Shown: in pieces, positions 1 to 6,839 of the stretch
Layout: each line of letters opens with the position of its first letter
Position numbering within the stretch: the first letter of the stretch is position 1
NCBI GenBank assembly: GCA_964604195.1
Contig: CAZRXW010000023.1
Coordinates: 1-14,630 of the forward strand
Origin: SSEF01 sp964604195
GTDB lineage: Bacteria; Patescibacteriota; Minisyncoccia; Moranbacterales; UBA1568
DNA length: 14,630 nt
Reading direction: 5' to 3'
Program-made: the position numbers and the translations under genes
Notes under the pieces: model-generated
Database searches by the model: none
Told to the model about the DNA's origin: nothing
Seen by the model: only the letters and a program-made list of their open reading frames with translations

Positions 1-50
1 CCCATCAAAGCCAGTCATTTGTCACCTATGTACTCATCTTGTACATTTGA

Positions 51-78
51 TTGACTTTCCCATTCTAAATGATATAAA
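51..78 (+). promoter_or_regulatory. Candidate promoter for the small-gene cluster
   Basis: TTGACT (51-56) and TATAAA (73-78) are separated by 16 nt, close to a sigma70-type promoter. The nearest downstream start with a good ribosome binding site is the ATG at 125, so a transcript from about 85 would have a 40-nt leader. No other promoter-like pair was seen before the cluster. This is a motif match only. Confidence 0.4.
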
Positions 79-124
79 GAGAGGTCCCATCAAGGGGCAT
101 CTCTCAACGCAGGTGGAGGCTTAT

Positions 125-295
125 ATGTCCTTTGCATCAATGCATTCAAGAGCGCACTCACGGCCCAGTGTTCTCGGTTTAACTGCGAATCTTGCCAGGC
201 CTGGAGTCTTGGGCCTGGTGTGTTTGCTGCCAGCGTACGACAACATGGTGAACGTGACTGGACCACTATCTTTTACTTCGACGTTCGCGAAGTAA
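125..295 (+). CDS. Short hypothetical ORF with a strong Shine-Dalgarno site
   Basis: A 56-codon ORF. Its start is chosen because AGGTGGAGG (111-119) lies 5 nt upstream of the ATG, one of the best ribosome binding sites in the window. The product matches no family I recognise, and its middle (around ARPGVLGLVCLLPAY) is mildly hydrophobic. It overlaps the ORF at 220-540 by 76 nt in another frame. That frame is open from about 73, so the two may be one gene interrupted by a -1 frameshift (real or a sequencing error), with this segment supplying the start. The alternative is that only the ribosome binding site is meaningful. Confidence in a free-standing 56-residue protein is low. Confidence 0.3.
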   Translation: MSFASMHSRAHSRPSVLGLTANLARPGVLGLVCLLPAYDNMVNVTGPLSFTSTFAK

Positions 296-540
296 AGCAG
301 CGTGATAAAGAGAGTGGTGCGGACTCTATGGAACGTCAAGTCCAATTGATCATGATGGTCGGTTTTACGGTCGGCCGAATCACGGGATATCCTGATGACC
401 ATGTCCGTATAGCCTACTTTAGTGATGATCTGGTTCCGACTGATCCCATCGAGTTGGTCAACTGGGCGTCGCAGCTGTTTGTCAGGGTCGACAACAACGA
501 GATCGAGTGGTTGGACGCTGCAACATCGATCACTCTTTGA
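220..540 (+). CDS. Hypothetical small soluble protein (start uncertain)
   Basis: The ORF gives up to 106 residues from a GTG at 220. No Shine-Dalgarno site precedes that GTG, and a 7-bp stem (CCAGGCC 195-201 with GGCCTGG 212-218) sits right before it, so the true start may be the ATG at 328 or lie in the overlapping frame that starts at 125. From about residue 14 the sequence looks protein-like: alternating hydrophobic strands and an acidic, tryptophan-bearing C-terminal half, with no membrane segment or cysteine motif. I do not recognise the family. It is followed 16 nt later by another short gene with its own strong ribosome binding site, so the cluster is probably one transcript. Confidence 0.5.
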   Translation: MFAASVRQHGERDWTTIFYFDVREVKQRDKESGADSMERQVQLIMMVGFTVGRITGYPDDHVRIAYFSDDLVPTDPIELVNWASQLFVRVDNNEIEWLDAATSITL

Positions 541-556
541 AGAGAGGAAGGTAAGT

Positions 557-658
557 ATGTTTAACGGATACAGAACTGCGACAAGTGCTGACTACGCCTA
601 CATCCTTCGACTCCTTACTGATGGTGTCGATCAGGAGGGGTGCTCGTGCGCCCCTTGA
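557..658 (+). CDS. 33-residue hypothetical small protein
   Basis: A short ORF. It is supported by AGGAAGG (545-551) placed 5 nt before the ATG and by its position between two other small ORFs. The peptide starts MFNGYRTATSADYAYILRLL and ends with a CSC motif (GCSCAP), which could be a metal or disulfide site. It overlaps the next gene, whose Shine-Dalgarno site lies inside this reading frame, an arrangement typical of translational coupling. No family is recognised, and a leader-peptide role for the downstream gene is an alternative. There is no conservation evidence. Confidence 0.45.
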   Translation: MFNGYRTATSADYAYILRLLTDGVDQEGCSCAP

Positions 659-867
659 ATCAATTCTGGGTGGCGTACCCTCTTCTTGAAATCTCGAAGG
701 GACCATTTCGTCTGTCATCAGAGGGCCTCTCTGGTTTCTCGCTCGAGGGTGAACCCTGCACTATTCGCATCACCGACGCAACAATCCACTTCGTGGAGAT
801 GCGACGTGGTGAAGGTAGCTGGATCGCCCCCGAGATGGGATCGGTCATTCTGCTTGTTCCTGAGTAG
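646..867 (+). CDS. Hypothetical small protein, GTG start
   Basis: A 73-residue product. GTG at 646 is preferred over the in-frame GTG at 640 because AGGAGGGG (633-640) then lies exactly 5 nt upstream, the same spacing as at 125 and 557. The start overlaps the end of the 557-658 gene by 13 nt, suggesting coupled translation. The sequence is rich in short beta-strand-like stretches (FRLSSEGLSGFSLEGEP, TIRITDATIHFVEM) and ends in a hydrophobic strand (SVILLVPE). It could be a small beta-sheet protein. No catalytic motif, signal peptide or known family is seen. A probable terminator follows within 80 nt. Confidence 0.5.
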   Translation: MRPLNQFWVAYPLLEISKGPFRLSSEGLSGFSLEGEPCTIRITDATIHFVEMRRGEGSWIAPEMGSVILLVPE

Positions 868-906
868 TTCGCGCAATTTCCCTGTGTTTAAATAAAGAGT
901 CGAAAT

Positions 907-943
907 GAGCCGTATGGTATCACCCAGCGGCCTCGTATTTTTT
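907..943 (+). terminator. Probable intrinsic terminator after the small-gene cluster
   Basis: GAGCCG (907-912) can pair with CGGCCTC (928-934, one bulged C), with an inner GGT/ACC pairing. Three nucleotides later a run of six T follows (938-943). The stem is short and bulged, so efficiency is uncertain, but its position between the small-gene cluster and the next promoter fits. Confidence 0.4.
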
Positions 944-1067
944 ATATACTACAAATTTCCAATACTTCAGTCCTGACCATACTTATCATCCAGCTTCCCT
1001 TAATTGGTTTATCAAGAGTGATGTTTAGTCTATTGTGGGGAGGCTCGAGAGTTTTGTTCTTTCGAGT

Positions 1068-1073
1068 TATAAT
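1068..1073 (+). promoter_or_regulatory. -10 element giving a leaderless transcript
   Basis: A consensus TATAAT ends 9 nt before the ATG at 1083, so transcription starting about 7 nt after the hexamer would begin close to the start codon. No convincing -35 is visible and no Shine-Dalgarno site precedes the ATG. The hexamer lies inside the longer frame that begins at GTG 1035, which argues against that longer start. Confidence 0.5.
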
Positions 1074-1082
1074 AAGCGGACT

Positions 1083-2333
1083 ATGGTAGCGTTTCACGAT
1101 GTATCGTCCACCGGACCAATAAGGCGATTTCTCCCTTTCTTTATATTAGGAGTAGCTATTCTTCTGGTAGGTTTTGGCGTGTGGTTTTGGCTGCACTGGG
1201 ATGAGGATGCCAAAACGGTAGAAGATGAAATACCAGCCGAGCAGCCGCTTTCAGAATGGGTGACGAGCGACCCAACTCTTGAGGGGGGAATAGAAGAATC
1301 TGATCAGGAATTTACTGAACTTCCTCCACTCCCGCCGCCACCAGCACCTGATATTGAACGGATGAAGTATGAAGGCTGTGTCGCTGATGGATTTCTTTCG
1401 GGGTATGGTGATGATATCAATAGCTCGGTGGCTTTGGTTAAGCGTTCCAAATGTTACTCATTGCATCGTACCCTCGAAACTTGGGCGTCAGCACCAGACT
1501 TCAAAAAGGCTCGCGAGATTCAGGCTGAGGTGGGGCGTGCAGACATTGTTTATGGTATGTTTATTGCCGAAGCTCTTGCCACCAATGAAGATTATTACTA
1601 TCCCGCTGAGAATCGAAAATTTGATTTCAAGAAAATGTGTCGGCCGGGAAGCAAGAACGATTGGGGCGAGCATACCTGTAAACCATCTTTTGAACGGAAA
1701 GAGTATCGGAAATATCTGAAATATATCACCGAACGGGCGATGGATATGGGGATACAAAATTTTCTGTTTGGTCAGATCTTTTATCAGGAGAAAAGTGATC
1801 TTGGGGAAGCAATTATTCCCGACATTATTCGAGAGATGCGAGACTATGCAGCGTTCCGGGGAATGGAAATTGTGATTGGTGCCCAGACCAACGATATTAC
1901 CGACCCAGTGTATCTTGGTTATTTTGACTATATCGAGGGTGGGGTAGGACTCGGCTCGGATGGGTCGGTAGAGAATGGACCCTGTTTTAGTCGGTGGTGG
2001 AAAAAACCAGGGGACTGGTGTTGGGCGCTTCTCTGGCATCCTGACTTCAAAGATAAAGCCAAACACGTGATGGTGCATTTTGATTGGAGCGGAAAAATTG
2101 GTGATGATATGAGCGTCTTTACTCGGATGACCCAAGAGGAGCGAGCGGATACTCTCGTCAGGCTCCATCAAAAGTTCAAGCGAGAAAGAGTAGGATTTCT
2201 GTTGCCACTTCTCGCCACTCTCCATCGAGAGAATAATGGCTGTTATGGTCCCAAAAAACGGTATTATTCTGCCCATCGTAAGTATACGTGCCAAGATGAA
2301 GAGATGGTCAACGAGATCCTTGATGGGAAATAG
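1083..2333 (+). CDS. Membrane-anchored protein with possible glycoside-hydrolase-like (TIM-barrel) ectodomain
   Basis: A 416-residue protein from ATG 1083. A GTG at 1035 would add 16 residues but would place the start upstream of the TATAAT at 1068. Residues about 14-36 form one membrane helix (FLPFFILGVAILLVGFGVWF). A low-complexity acidic and proline-rich linker follows (LPPLPPPPAPD), then an ectodomain of about 300 residues with seven or more cysteines. The ectodomain alternates helices with buried strands (FLFGQIFYQ, MEIVIGAQTND, YFDYIEGGVGL, KHVMVHFDWSG). This reminds me of the TIM-barrel-like, glycosidase-related surface proteins of Patescibacteria, but I cannot assign a GH family or point to catalytic acids. 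It is probably displayed outside the cytoplasmic membrane. The next gene starts 16 nt downstream with its own promoter motif. Confidence 0.75.
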   Translation: MVAFHDVSSTGPIRRFLPFFILGVAILLVGFGVWFWLHWDEDAKTVEDEIPAEQPLSEWVTSDPTLEGGIEESDQEFTELPPLPPPPAPDIERMKYEGCVADGFLSGYGDDINSSVALVKRSKCYSLHRTLETWASAPDFKKAREIQAEVGRADIVYGMFIAEALATNEDYYYPAENRKFDFKKMCRPGSKNDWGEHTCKPSFERKEYRKYLKYITERAMDMGIQNFLFGQIFYQEKSDLGEAIIPDIIREMRDYAAFRGMEIVIGAQTNDITDPVYLGYFDYIEGGVGLGSDGSVENGPCFSRWWKKPGDWCWALLWHPDFKDKAKHVMVHFDWSGKIGDDMSVFTRMTQEERADTLVRLHQKFKRERVGFLLPLLATLHRENNGCYGPKKRYYSAHRKYTCQDEEMVNEILDGK

Positions 2334-2335
2334 TC

Positions 2336-2341
2336 TATACT
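2336..2341 (+). promoter_or_regulatory. -10 element 8 nt before the RNHCP start
   Basis: TATACT ends 8 nt before the ATG at 2350, the same spacing as at 5768 and almost the same as at 1068. No Shine-Dalgarno site lies between, so a leaderless transcript is likely. It sits right after the stop codon of the preceding gene. No clear -35 was found. Confidence 0.45.
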
Positions 2342-2349
2342 AGAACTAT

Positions 2350-2676
2350 ATGGAAACGACGAGAGGTTTTACACGTAACGTGGAGGATTTTGTCTGTGCT
2401 CACTGTGAGGCTCCTGTCGAGGGGAATGGATATACGAATCATTGCCCAAATTGTCTCTACAGTATGCATGTTGATGTACAGCCAGGTGATCGATTGGCGA
2501 CCTGCCAGGGTCTCATGACTCCGGTACGAGTGGAGCCAGGTAAGGAAGGGTACAAAGTTCTTCACCGATGTAACCTTTGCGGTTATGAGAAGCGCAATCA
2601 GTCTGCACCAGAAGACAATTTTGAGGCGCTCCTCAAGGTGATCGACCAAGAAACAAAAATGAGTAAACCGTACTAG
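2350..2676 (+). CDS. RNHCP-domain zinc-ribbon protein
   Basis: A 108-residue protein matching the RNHCP family: a small cytoplasmic zinc-binding domain of unknown function, named for a conserved Arg-Asn-His-Cys-Pro motif, here varied to TNHCPNCLYSMHVD (residues 29-42). Cysteines at 16/19, 32/35, 52 and 74/77 (FVCAHC, HCPNC, TCQG, HRCNLC) could bind one or two zinc ions. The spacing of GDR.A.CQGLM.PV also follows the family. Length is normal for a stand-alone RNHCP protein. It is transcribed just ahead of the P-type ATPase with only 2 nt between stop and start, so the two are probably co-transcribed. I infer no direct functional link. Nucleic-acid or ribosome association is a guess from zinc-ribbon folds. 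Confidence 0.85.
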   Translation: METTRGFTRNVEDFVCAHCEAPVEGNGYTNHCPNCLYSMHVDVQPGDRLATCQGLMTPVRVEPGKEGYKVLHRCNLCGYEKRNQSAPEDNFEALLKVIDQETKMSKPY

Positions 2677-2678
2677 TT

Positions 2679-5204
2679 ATGCACTGGAAACGCATGGCAC
2701 TTCCCTCGGGGGAAGATGTCATCGCTGAGTATGAATCAAGACGAAGTGGTCTCTCCGAACAAGAGGTACGTGACCGGATTTTTCGTTATGGAAAAAATGC
2801 TCTTCATCAAGAATCTTCTCCTTGGAGAGAAATACTTTTGAGACGACTTCAGTCTTCTTTTCTCTATCTTCTTGTTGGGGCAAGTATTCTTTCTTTTGCT
2901 CTCGGTCAAAGGCTTGAAGCGCTCCTGATCGCTCTTTTTATTCTGATCAATATTTCACTTGAGGCATATCAAGAATATCACTCAGTGAAGAGTTTGGCTC
3001 TGCTTCGTCGATATCTTGTCTCACATGTTAGAGTGCGTCGTTCGGGGGAAGTAGTTGAAGTAAACGGCGAAGAAATTGTCCCCGGCGATATCGTGCTTGT
3101 GAGTGCGGGTGATCGTTTGGTGGCTGATATGAGATTTTTTGTTACTACGAGTTTGGCTATTGATGAAAGCGTGATGACCGGTGAGGCTGATCCGGTAATT
3201 AAACAAGAAACACCTGTTCATTTTGCTCACACCGAAATGCATCAGGCTTCCAATATTGGTTTTGCGGGAACGGTGGTTGTCTCTGGAAGGGGAGAGGGCG
3301 TGGTCATTGCTACGGGGCGCGAAACAGCTCTTGGTGATATTGCTAAACTTTCTGAAGAAGTGAATCACGAGACTCGTTTTGAGAAAGGTCTCCATCAGTT
3401 TAGCCGATTTATTGTTCGCTTGGTGGCAGTGACGCTGTTCGGGGTCTTTATCGCCAATGTCATTTTACGCCATGGTGAGACAAGTACGACCGAGCTTTTG
3501 ATCTTCTCTCTTGCACTTGCGGTTTCCGTAATTCCAGAAGCTTTGCCGGTTATTATCACAGTCTGTCTTTCCAGAGGGTCACTTCACCTGATCAAAAAGA
3601 AGGTAGTAGTAAAGAGGCTATCAGCTATAGAAGATTTGGGAAGCATAGACATTCTCTGTGCGGATAAAACAGGAACGCTTACGGAGAATGCTTTGGTGGT
3701 AACAGATATTCAGGGGAAAGATGAAGAAACAGCACTTGAACTGGCGAGTATCGCCTCGATAGAGCCCCTTCTTCATCGAGGGATGCTTCGCGACCCGTTT
3801 GACCTTGCTTTGTGGCACAGGCTTTCGGAACCAGAGAAGGCGAGTGTAATTGGAGTGGAGCGACTCGAGGTACTTCCCTTTGATCCAAAGCGAAGGCGCA
3901 ATAGCGTACTGATTCGTCGGGGAAAAGAGACTCTTCTTATTGTTCGTGGGGCATATGAAGAAGTACTGGCTTTGACCAAGCTTTCTGAGAAGGAACAGGA
4001 GTATTGGATCCGCTGGGGGAGCGAGCGGGGGAAGGAAGGGAAGCGAATTCTAGCCGTAGCCAGTCGAACGTTTACTCGTAAACCAAAATTAGCCAGTACT
4101 CTTGAACAAGATTTGAATTTTGTTGGGCTGATCGCTTTTGAAGATCCGGTAAAAAAGTCAGCACCAGATACAGTGCTGGAGGCAAAAAAATTAGGTATTA
4201 CAGTGAAAATACTAACTGGTGATAGTAAGGAAGTGGCGGGAGCAGTGGCTCATGCGGTTGGACTTATAGCTGACCCTTTGCTCGTGACCACTGGTGCGGA
4301 ATTGATGGCACTTACACCAGATGAGCAAAGAGAGCGAGTATATAGTCAACATGTATTTGCTCGAGTTTCTCCTGAAGAAAAATATCTTATTATTCGCTTA
4401 CTTCAAGAGAAGCATGATGTCGGATTTTTGGGTGAAGGGATTAATGATGCTCCAGCTTTGAGGTTAGCCAATGTGGCTTTAGTAGTGAAGGGGGCGGCTG
4501 ATATTGCCAAAGAATCAGCGGATGTAGTGCTTTTGCAGAGGAATTTAGGAATCATTATAACTGGTATTCGAGAGGGGAGAACTATCTTTGCCAATATCCT
4601 GAAATATTTACGGATTACCTTGACTTCAAATTTCGGAAATTTTCTCTCGGTAGCAGTAGCCTCACTTTTCCTTCCTTTCGTACCGCTTCTGCCTATTCAA
4701 ATCCTTCTCCTCAATCTTCTTTCAGATTTCCCCATGCTTGCGGTAGCTACTGATACCGTTGATGCTGAAGAATTAACGCAGCCAAAAGATTATGATCCTC
4801 GTTCTGTGGTGTTGGTGACGCTTGGTCTAGGCTTCTTGAGTTCGATATTTGATTTATCATTGTTTGCGATTTTGTACCGGCAGGGAGCAGAAATTATGCA
4901 GAGCGCATGGTTTTCACTCTCAGTTTTGACCGAGATTATCCTTATCTTTTCACTTCGTACCAAATTGCCCTTCTATCGATCTATCCGACCTTCTTGGCTT
5001 CTGATAGGGCTATCGTTCCTGGCCGTAGGCATTGCTTTGACACTTCCTGGAAGCTTACTTGGGCAGCGCATATTTGGTTTTTCTCAAGAATCAGTCTTGG
5101 TGCTCCCTCTCATTTTACTTTTAGCTGTACTTTATTTTCTTGCTACCGAATACGTCAAACGATTTTCCTGGGCCAAACAGTCTTTTGAAACAAAACGTTC
5201 ATGA
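2679..5204 (+). CDS. P-type cation-transporting ATPase, MgtA-like
   Basis: An 841-residue ion pump. The order of elements follows the family: an N-terminal cation-ATPase domain (GLSEQEVRDRIFRYGKNAL), TM1-2 (about 60-97), the actuator domain with TGEADPV (167-173), TM3-4 with PEALP (286-290), the phosphorylation motif DKTGTLT with Asp329, the nucleotide-binding domain, LTGD, a hinge read as GEGINDAP (585-592), and about six C-terminal membrane helices. The segment around Asp329 (SAIEDLGSIDILCADKTG) and TM5-6 (LLPIQILLLNLLSDFPMLA) most resembles Mg2+-type (MgtA) pumps, so a divalent cation is likely, but specificity cannot be fixed. There is no CPC motif, so it is not a copper P1B pump. The hinge carries Glu where most P-type ATPases have Asp (GDGxNDxP). 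No Shine-Dalgarno site is visible; the gene follows the RNHCP stop by 2 nt. Confidence 0.9.
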   Translation: MHWKRMALPSGEDVIAEYESRRSGLSEQEVRDRIFRYGKNALHQESSPWREILLRRLQSSFLYLLVGASILSFALGQRLEALLIALFILINISLEAYQEYHSVKSLALLRRYLVSHVRVRRSGEVVEVNGEEIVPGDIVLVSAGDRLVADMRFFVTTSLAIDESVMTGEADPVIKQETPVHFAHTEMHQASNIGFAGTVVVSGRGEGVVIATGRETALGDIAKLSEEVNHETRFEKGLHQFSRFIVRLVAVTLFGVFIANVILRHGETSTTELLIFSLALAVSVIPEALPVIITVCLSRGSLHLIKKKVVVKRLSAIEDLGSIDILCADKTGTLTENALVVTDIQGKDEETALELASIASIEPLLHRGMLRDPFDLALWHRLSEPEKASVIGVERLEVLPFDPKRRRNSVLIRRGKETLLIVRGAYEEVLALTKLSEKEQEYWIRWGSERGKEGKRILAVASRTFTRKPKLASTLEQDLNFVGLIAFEDPVKKSAPDTVLEAKKLGITVKILTGDSKEVAGAVAHAVGLIADPLLVTTGAELMALTPDEQRERVYSQHVFARVSPEEKYLIIRLLQEKHDVGFLGEGINDAPALRLANVALVVKGAADIAKESADVVLLQRNLGIIITGIREGRTIFANILKYLRITLTSNFGNFLSVAVASLFLPFVPLLPIQILLLNLLSDFPMLAVATDTVDAEELTQPKDYDPRSVVLVTLGLGFLSSIFDLSLFAILYRQGAEIMQSAWFSLSVLTEIILIFSLRTKLPFYRSIRPSWLLIGLSFLAVGIALTLPGSLLGQRIFGFSQESVLVLPLILLLAVLYFLATEYVKRFSWAKQSFETKRS

Positions 5205-5216
5205 AATGAAAAAGCG

Positions 5217-5747
5217 ATGACTCAGTCTCGAAAAAAGATTATTATAGGGGCTATTCTCTTGGTGATGATCGTGTCATTTCCTGGTTATGAGAAATACTTT
5301 CGACAGGTTTTTGACGGTATTAATGACACAGCAAGAACTTCTGGAGAAGAAACGACTTCTCAGATAGTAGAGAGAGTCGTTGACGGGGATACACTAGTGC
5401 TTGAAGGTGGTGAGAAAGTTCGTCTCATTGGCGTTGACGCTCCCGAGAGCGTGAAGCCACGAAGTGAAGTGGAGTGTTTTGGGAGAGAGTCAGGCGAGTA
5501 TTTGAAGCAGAAATTGGAAGGGAAAATGATCACCCTTCAAAGAGACACGACCGACCGAGATCGTTACGGGAGGCTCCTCAGGTATGTATATATTGATCAA
5601 GAGTTTATCAACGAACTTTTGGCAAGTGAGGGGTATGCTCGAGCGAAATCCTACCCCCCAGATCGGAGAGAGGAAGAGAGGCTCTGGCGGGCTGAACAGA
5701 GAGCAAAGGAACGGGGTTTTGGATTGTGGGGAAAATGCCCTTCTTAG
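5217..5747 (+). CDS. Membrane-anchored or secreted staphylococcal-nuclease-like nuclease
   Basis: A 176-residue protein. Residues about 7-22 form a hydrophobic segment serving as signal peptide or anchor, and residues about 49-174 form an SNase (thermonuclease) domain. Family landmarks are present: VVDGDT (Asp57, Asp59 for calcium), RLIGVDAPE (Arg69, Asp74, Glu77) and DRYGRLL (Arg119), corresponding to Staphylococcus Asp19/Asp21, Arg35, Asp40, Glu43 and Arg87. A Ca2+-dependent phosphodiesterase cutting DNA and RNA outside the membrane is expected. In organisms of reduced biosynthesis such enzymes may supply nucleotides from environmental nucleic acid (inference). It begins 12 nt after the ATPase stop and probably shares that transcript. 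Confidence 0.9.
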   Translation: MTQSRKKIIIGAILLVMIVSFPGYEKYFRQVFDGINDTARTSGEETTSQIVERVVDGDTLVLEGGEKVRLIGVDAPESVKPRSEVECFGRESGEYLKQKLEGKMITLQRDTTDRDRYGRLLRYVYIDQEFINELLASEGYARAKSYPPDRREEERLWRAEQRAKERGFGLWGKCPS

Positions 5748-5764
5748 AAGGATGGGGTAAATCT

Positions 5765-5773
5765 TGGTATACT
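5765..5773 (+). promoter_or_regulatory. Extended -10 promoter, leaderless layout
   Basis: TGG directly followed by TATACT (5768-5773) is an extended -10 (TGn-TATACT). The ATG at 5782 begins 8 nt after the hexamer, so the mRNA would start at or next to the start codon. This favours ATG 5782 over the GTG at 5779. There is no Shine-Dalgarno site and the -35 is weak, as is usual with extended -10 promoters. Confidence 0.55.
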
Positions 5774-5781
5774 AGCGAGTG

Positions 5782-6459
5782 ATGATTAAGAGATTTTTCC
5801 TATCCTTATTTTTTTTGTTGGGGGCTCTGGAAGTAAGTTCTGGTTTGGCTTTAGCGAGTTCAGAAGCAGACACAGTCATCGGAGAGTGTCAGAAACGGAC
5901 CGGTATGGGCAGGGAGAGCTGTATTTCTTTTATAAAGAAGTATATGAACATAGAGCGCTGTCAGCAGTATGCTAAGCTTTCGGCTGAGCAGTGTGAACAA
6001 AAACTAGAAGAGATTCGTAAAAGTCCCGAATTTCGTGATGGTGCTGGACCCTCTACCCCGGTGATTCCTCAAAAGACAGATCCGCAATTGTCTCGCTTGG
6101 CTAAACCTCTAGAGAGGACAGCAGCGCTCACGGAGCGGATAAAACAAGTTCGTCAGGATAAGGTGGCACGTTTTCAGCTTGTTGAAGAAGAATTAGAAAG
6201 AGTGCTACGTTTTTTAAGAGGGCAGGGTGCTGATGTCGCTCATCTAGAAAATCACCTAGTAGTCTTTCGTGAGAAGCGTGATATTGTCTTAAGAGCGTAT
6301 GATCAATATGAATCAGTAGCGAGTGCGCCTACTGAAATGAGACCATCTCTTGCTGAGCCGAAGAGAATCGTGAGTCAACTATTGAATGATGCTATTAGTT
6401 ATTATAGAAATGATCTTTTGCCTGATTTCAAGAAGTCAGTAGATACAGTACAAGAATGA
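5782..6459 (+). CDS. Secreted four-cysteine helical protein, unknown family
   Basis: A 225-residue protein. A signal peptide is evident (basic KR, hydrophobic core FFLSLFFLLGALEV, probable cleavage near ALAS, about residue 25). The mature N-terminus carries four cysteines at 36, 47, 60 and 71, spaced C-x10-C-x12-C-x10-C in a helical context, which would suit a disulfide-stapled helical hairpin. A Pro-rich linker (about 88-100) is followed by a long, charged, probably coiled-coil C-terminal half. I do not recognise the family. Its last codons overlap the next gene (ATGA), so the two are translationally coupled. It is predicted to act outside the cytoplasmic membrane, possibly with its neighbour. 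Confidence 0.75.
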   Translation: MIKRFFLSLFFLLGALEVSSGLALASSEADTVIGECQKRTGMGRESCISFIKKYMNIERCQQYAKLSAEQCEQKLEEIRKSPEFRDGAGPSTPVIPQKTDPQLSRLAKPLERTAALTERIKQVRQDKVARFQLVEEELERVLRFLRGQGADVAHLENHLVVFREKRDIVLRAYDQYESVASAPTEMRPSLAEPKRIVSQLLNDAISYYRNDLLPDFKKSVDTVQE

Positions 6460-6740
6460 ACACGAAAAAAAAATTCTTTTTTGTTTTAGGAATCTTTCTT
6501 TTACTCGGTGGGTCTGGGTTAGTTATTGTTTGGATAGGTTTTCAGGAACACTTTCGTCTTCTGACTCGATCGATACAGCGGGCAGAATCTATTGGGAAGA
6601 CAAAAGAGGAAGGGGCAAAAGAAGAACAGTTATTTGAGGATCATTCTGTAATAGAGACGAAAGCAGAAGCACAGGCTTTTGTTTCTGATCTACAAGGGCA
6701 GCTTACTGGCCTTGAAAATGACGATCTTCCAGAAGAATAG
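6456..6740 (+). CDS. Small single-pass membrane protein, unknown family
   Basis: A 94-residue protein. A lysine-rich start (NTKKK) is followed by one membrane helix (residues about 7-28, FFFVLGIFLLLGGSGLVIVWIG) and a charged, Glu/Lys-rich helical tail (about 35-94). The start codon overlaps the stop of the preceding secreted four-cysteine protein by 4 nt (ATGA), so expression is probably coupled and the two products may work together at the membrane. By the positive-inside rule the short basic N-terminus should be cytoplasmic and the acidic tail outside. No known domain is seen. Confidence 0.7.
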   Translation: MNTKKKFFFVLGIFLLLGGSGLVIVWIGFQEHFRLLTRSIQRAESIGKTKEEGAKEEQLFEDHSVIETKAEAQAFVSDLQGQLTGLENDDLPEE

Positions 6741-6839
6741 GTATTTTAGACGAATTATTCCTTTTTCGGTAGACTGAACGGGTTCCTAATATTTGATTTA
6801 TTTAGTAAGGAAATTATTGGTAATCGTAATTATATTCTT

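Noticed and set aside
1488..2294. A 268-codon minus-strand ORF opposite the 1083-2333 gene
   Set aside because: It is the antisense shadow of a convincing plus-strand gene with membrane anchor and linker. Its product has no coherent domain pattern and its start has no support.
2679..5204. Assigning the P-type ATPase to copper export together with csoR
   Set aside because: It lacks the CPC membrane motif and N-terminal metal-binding domain of P1B pumps, has an MgtA-like phosphorylation segment, and is far from the CsoR operator.
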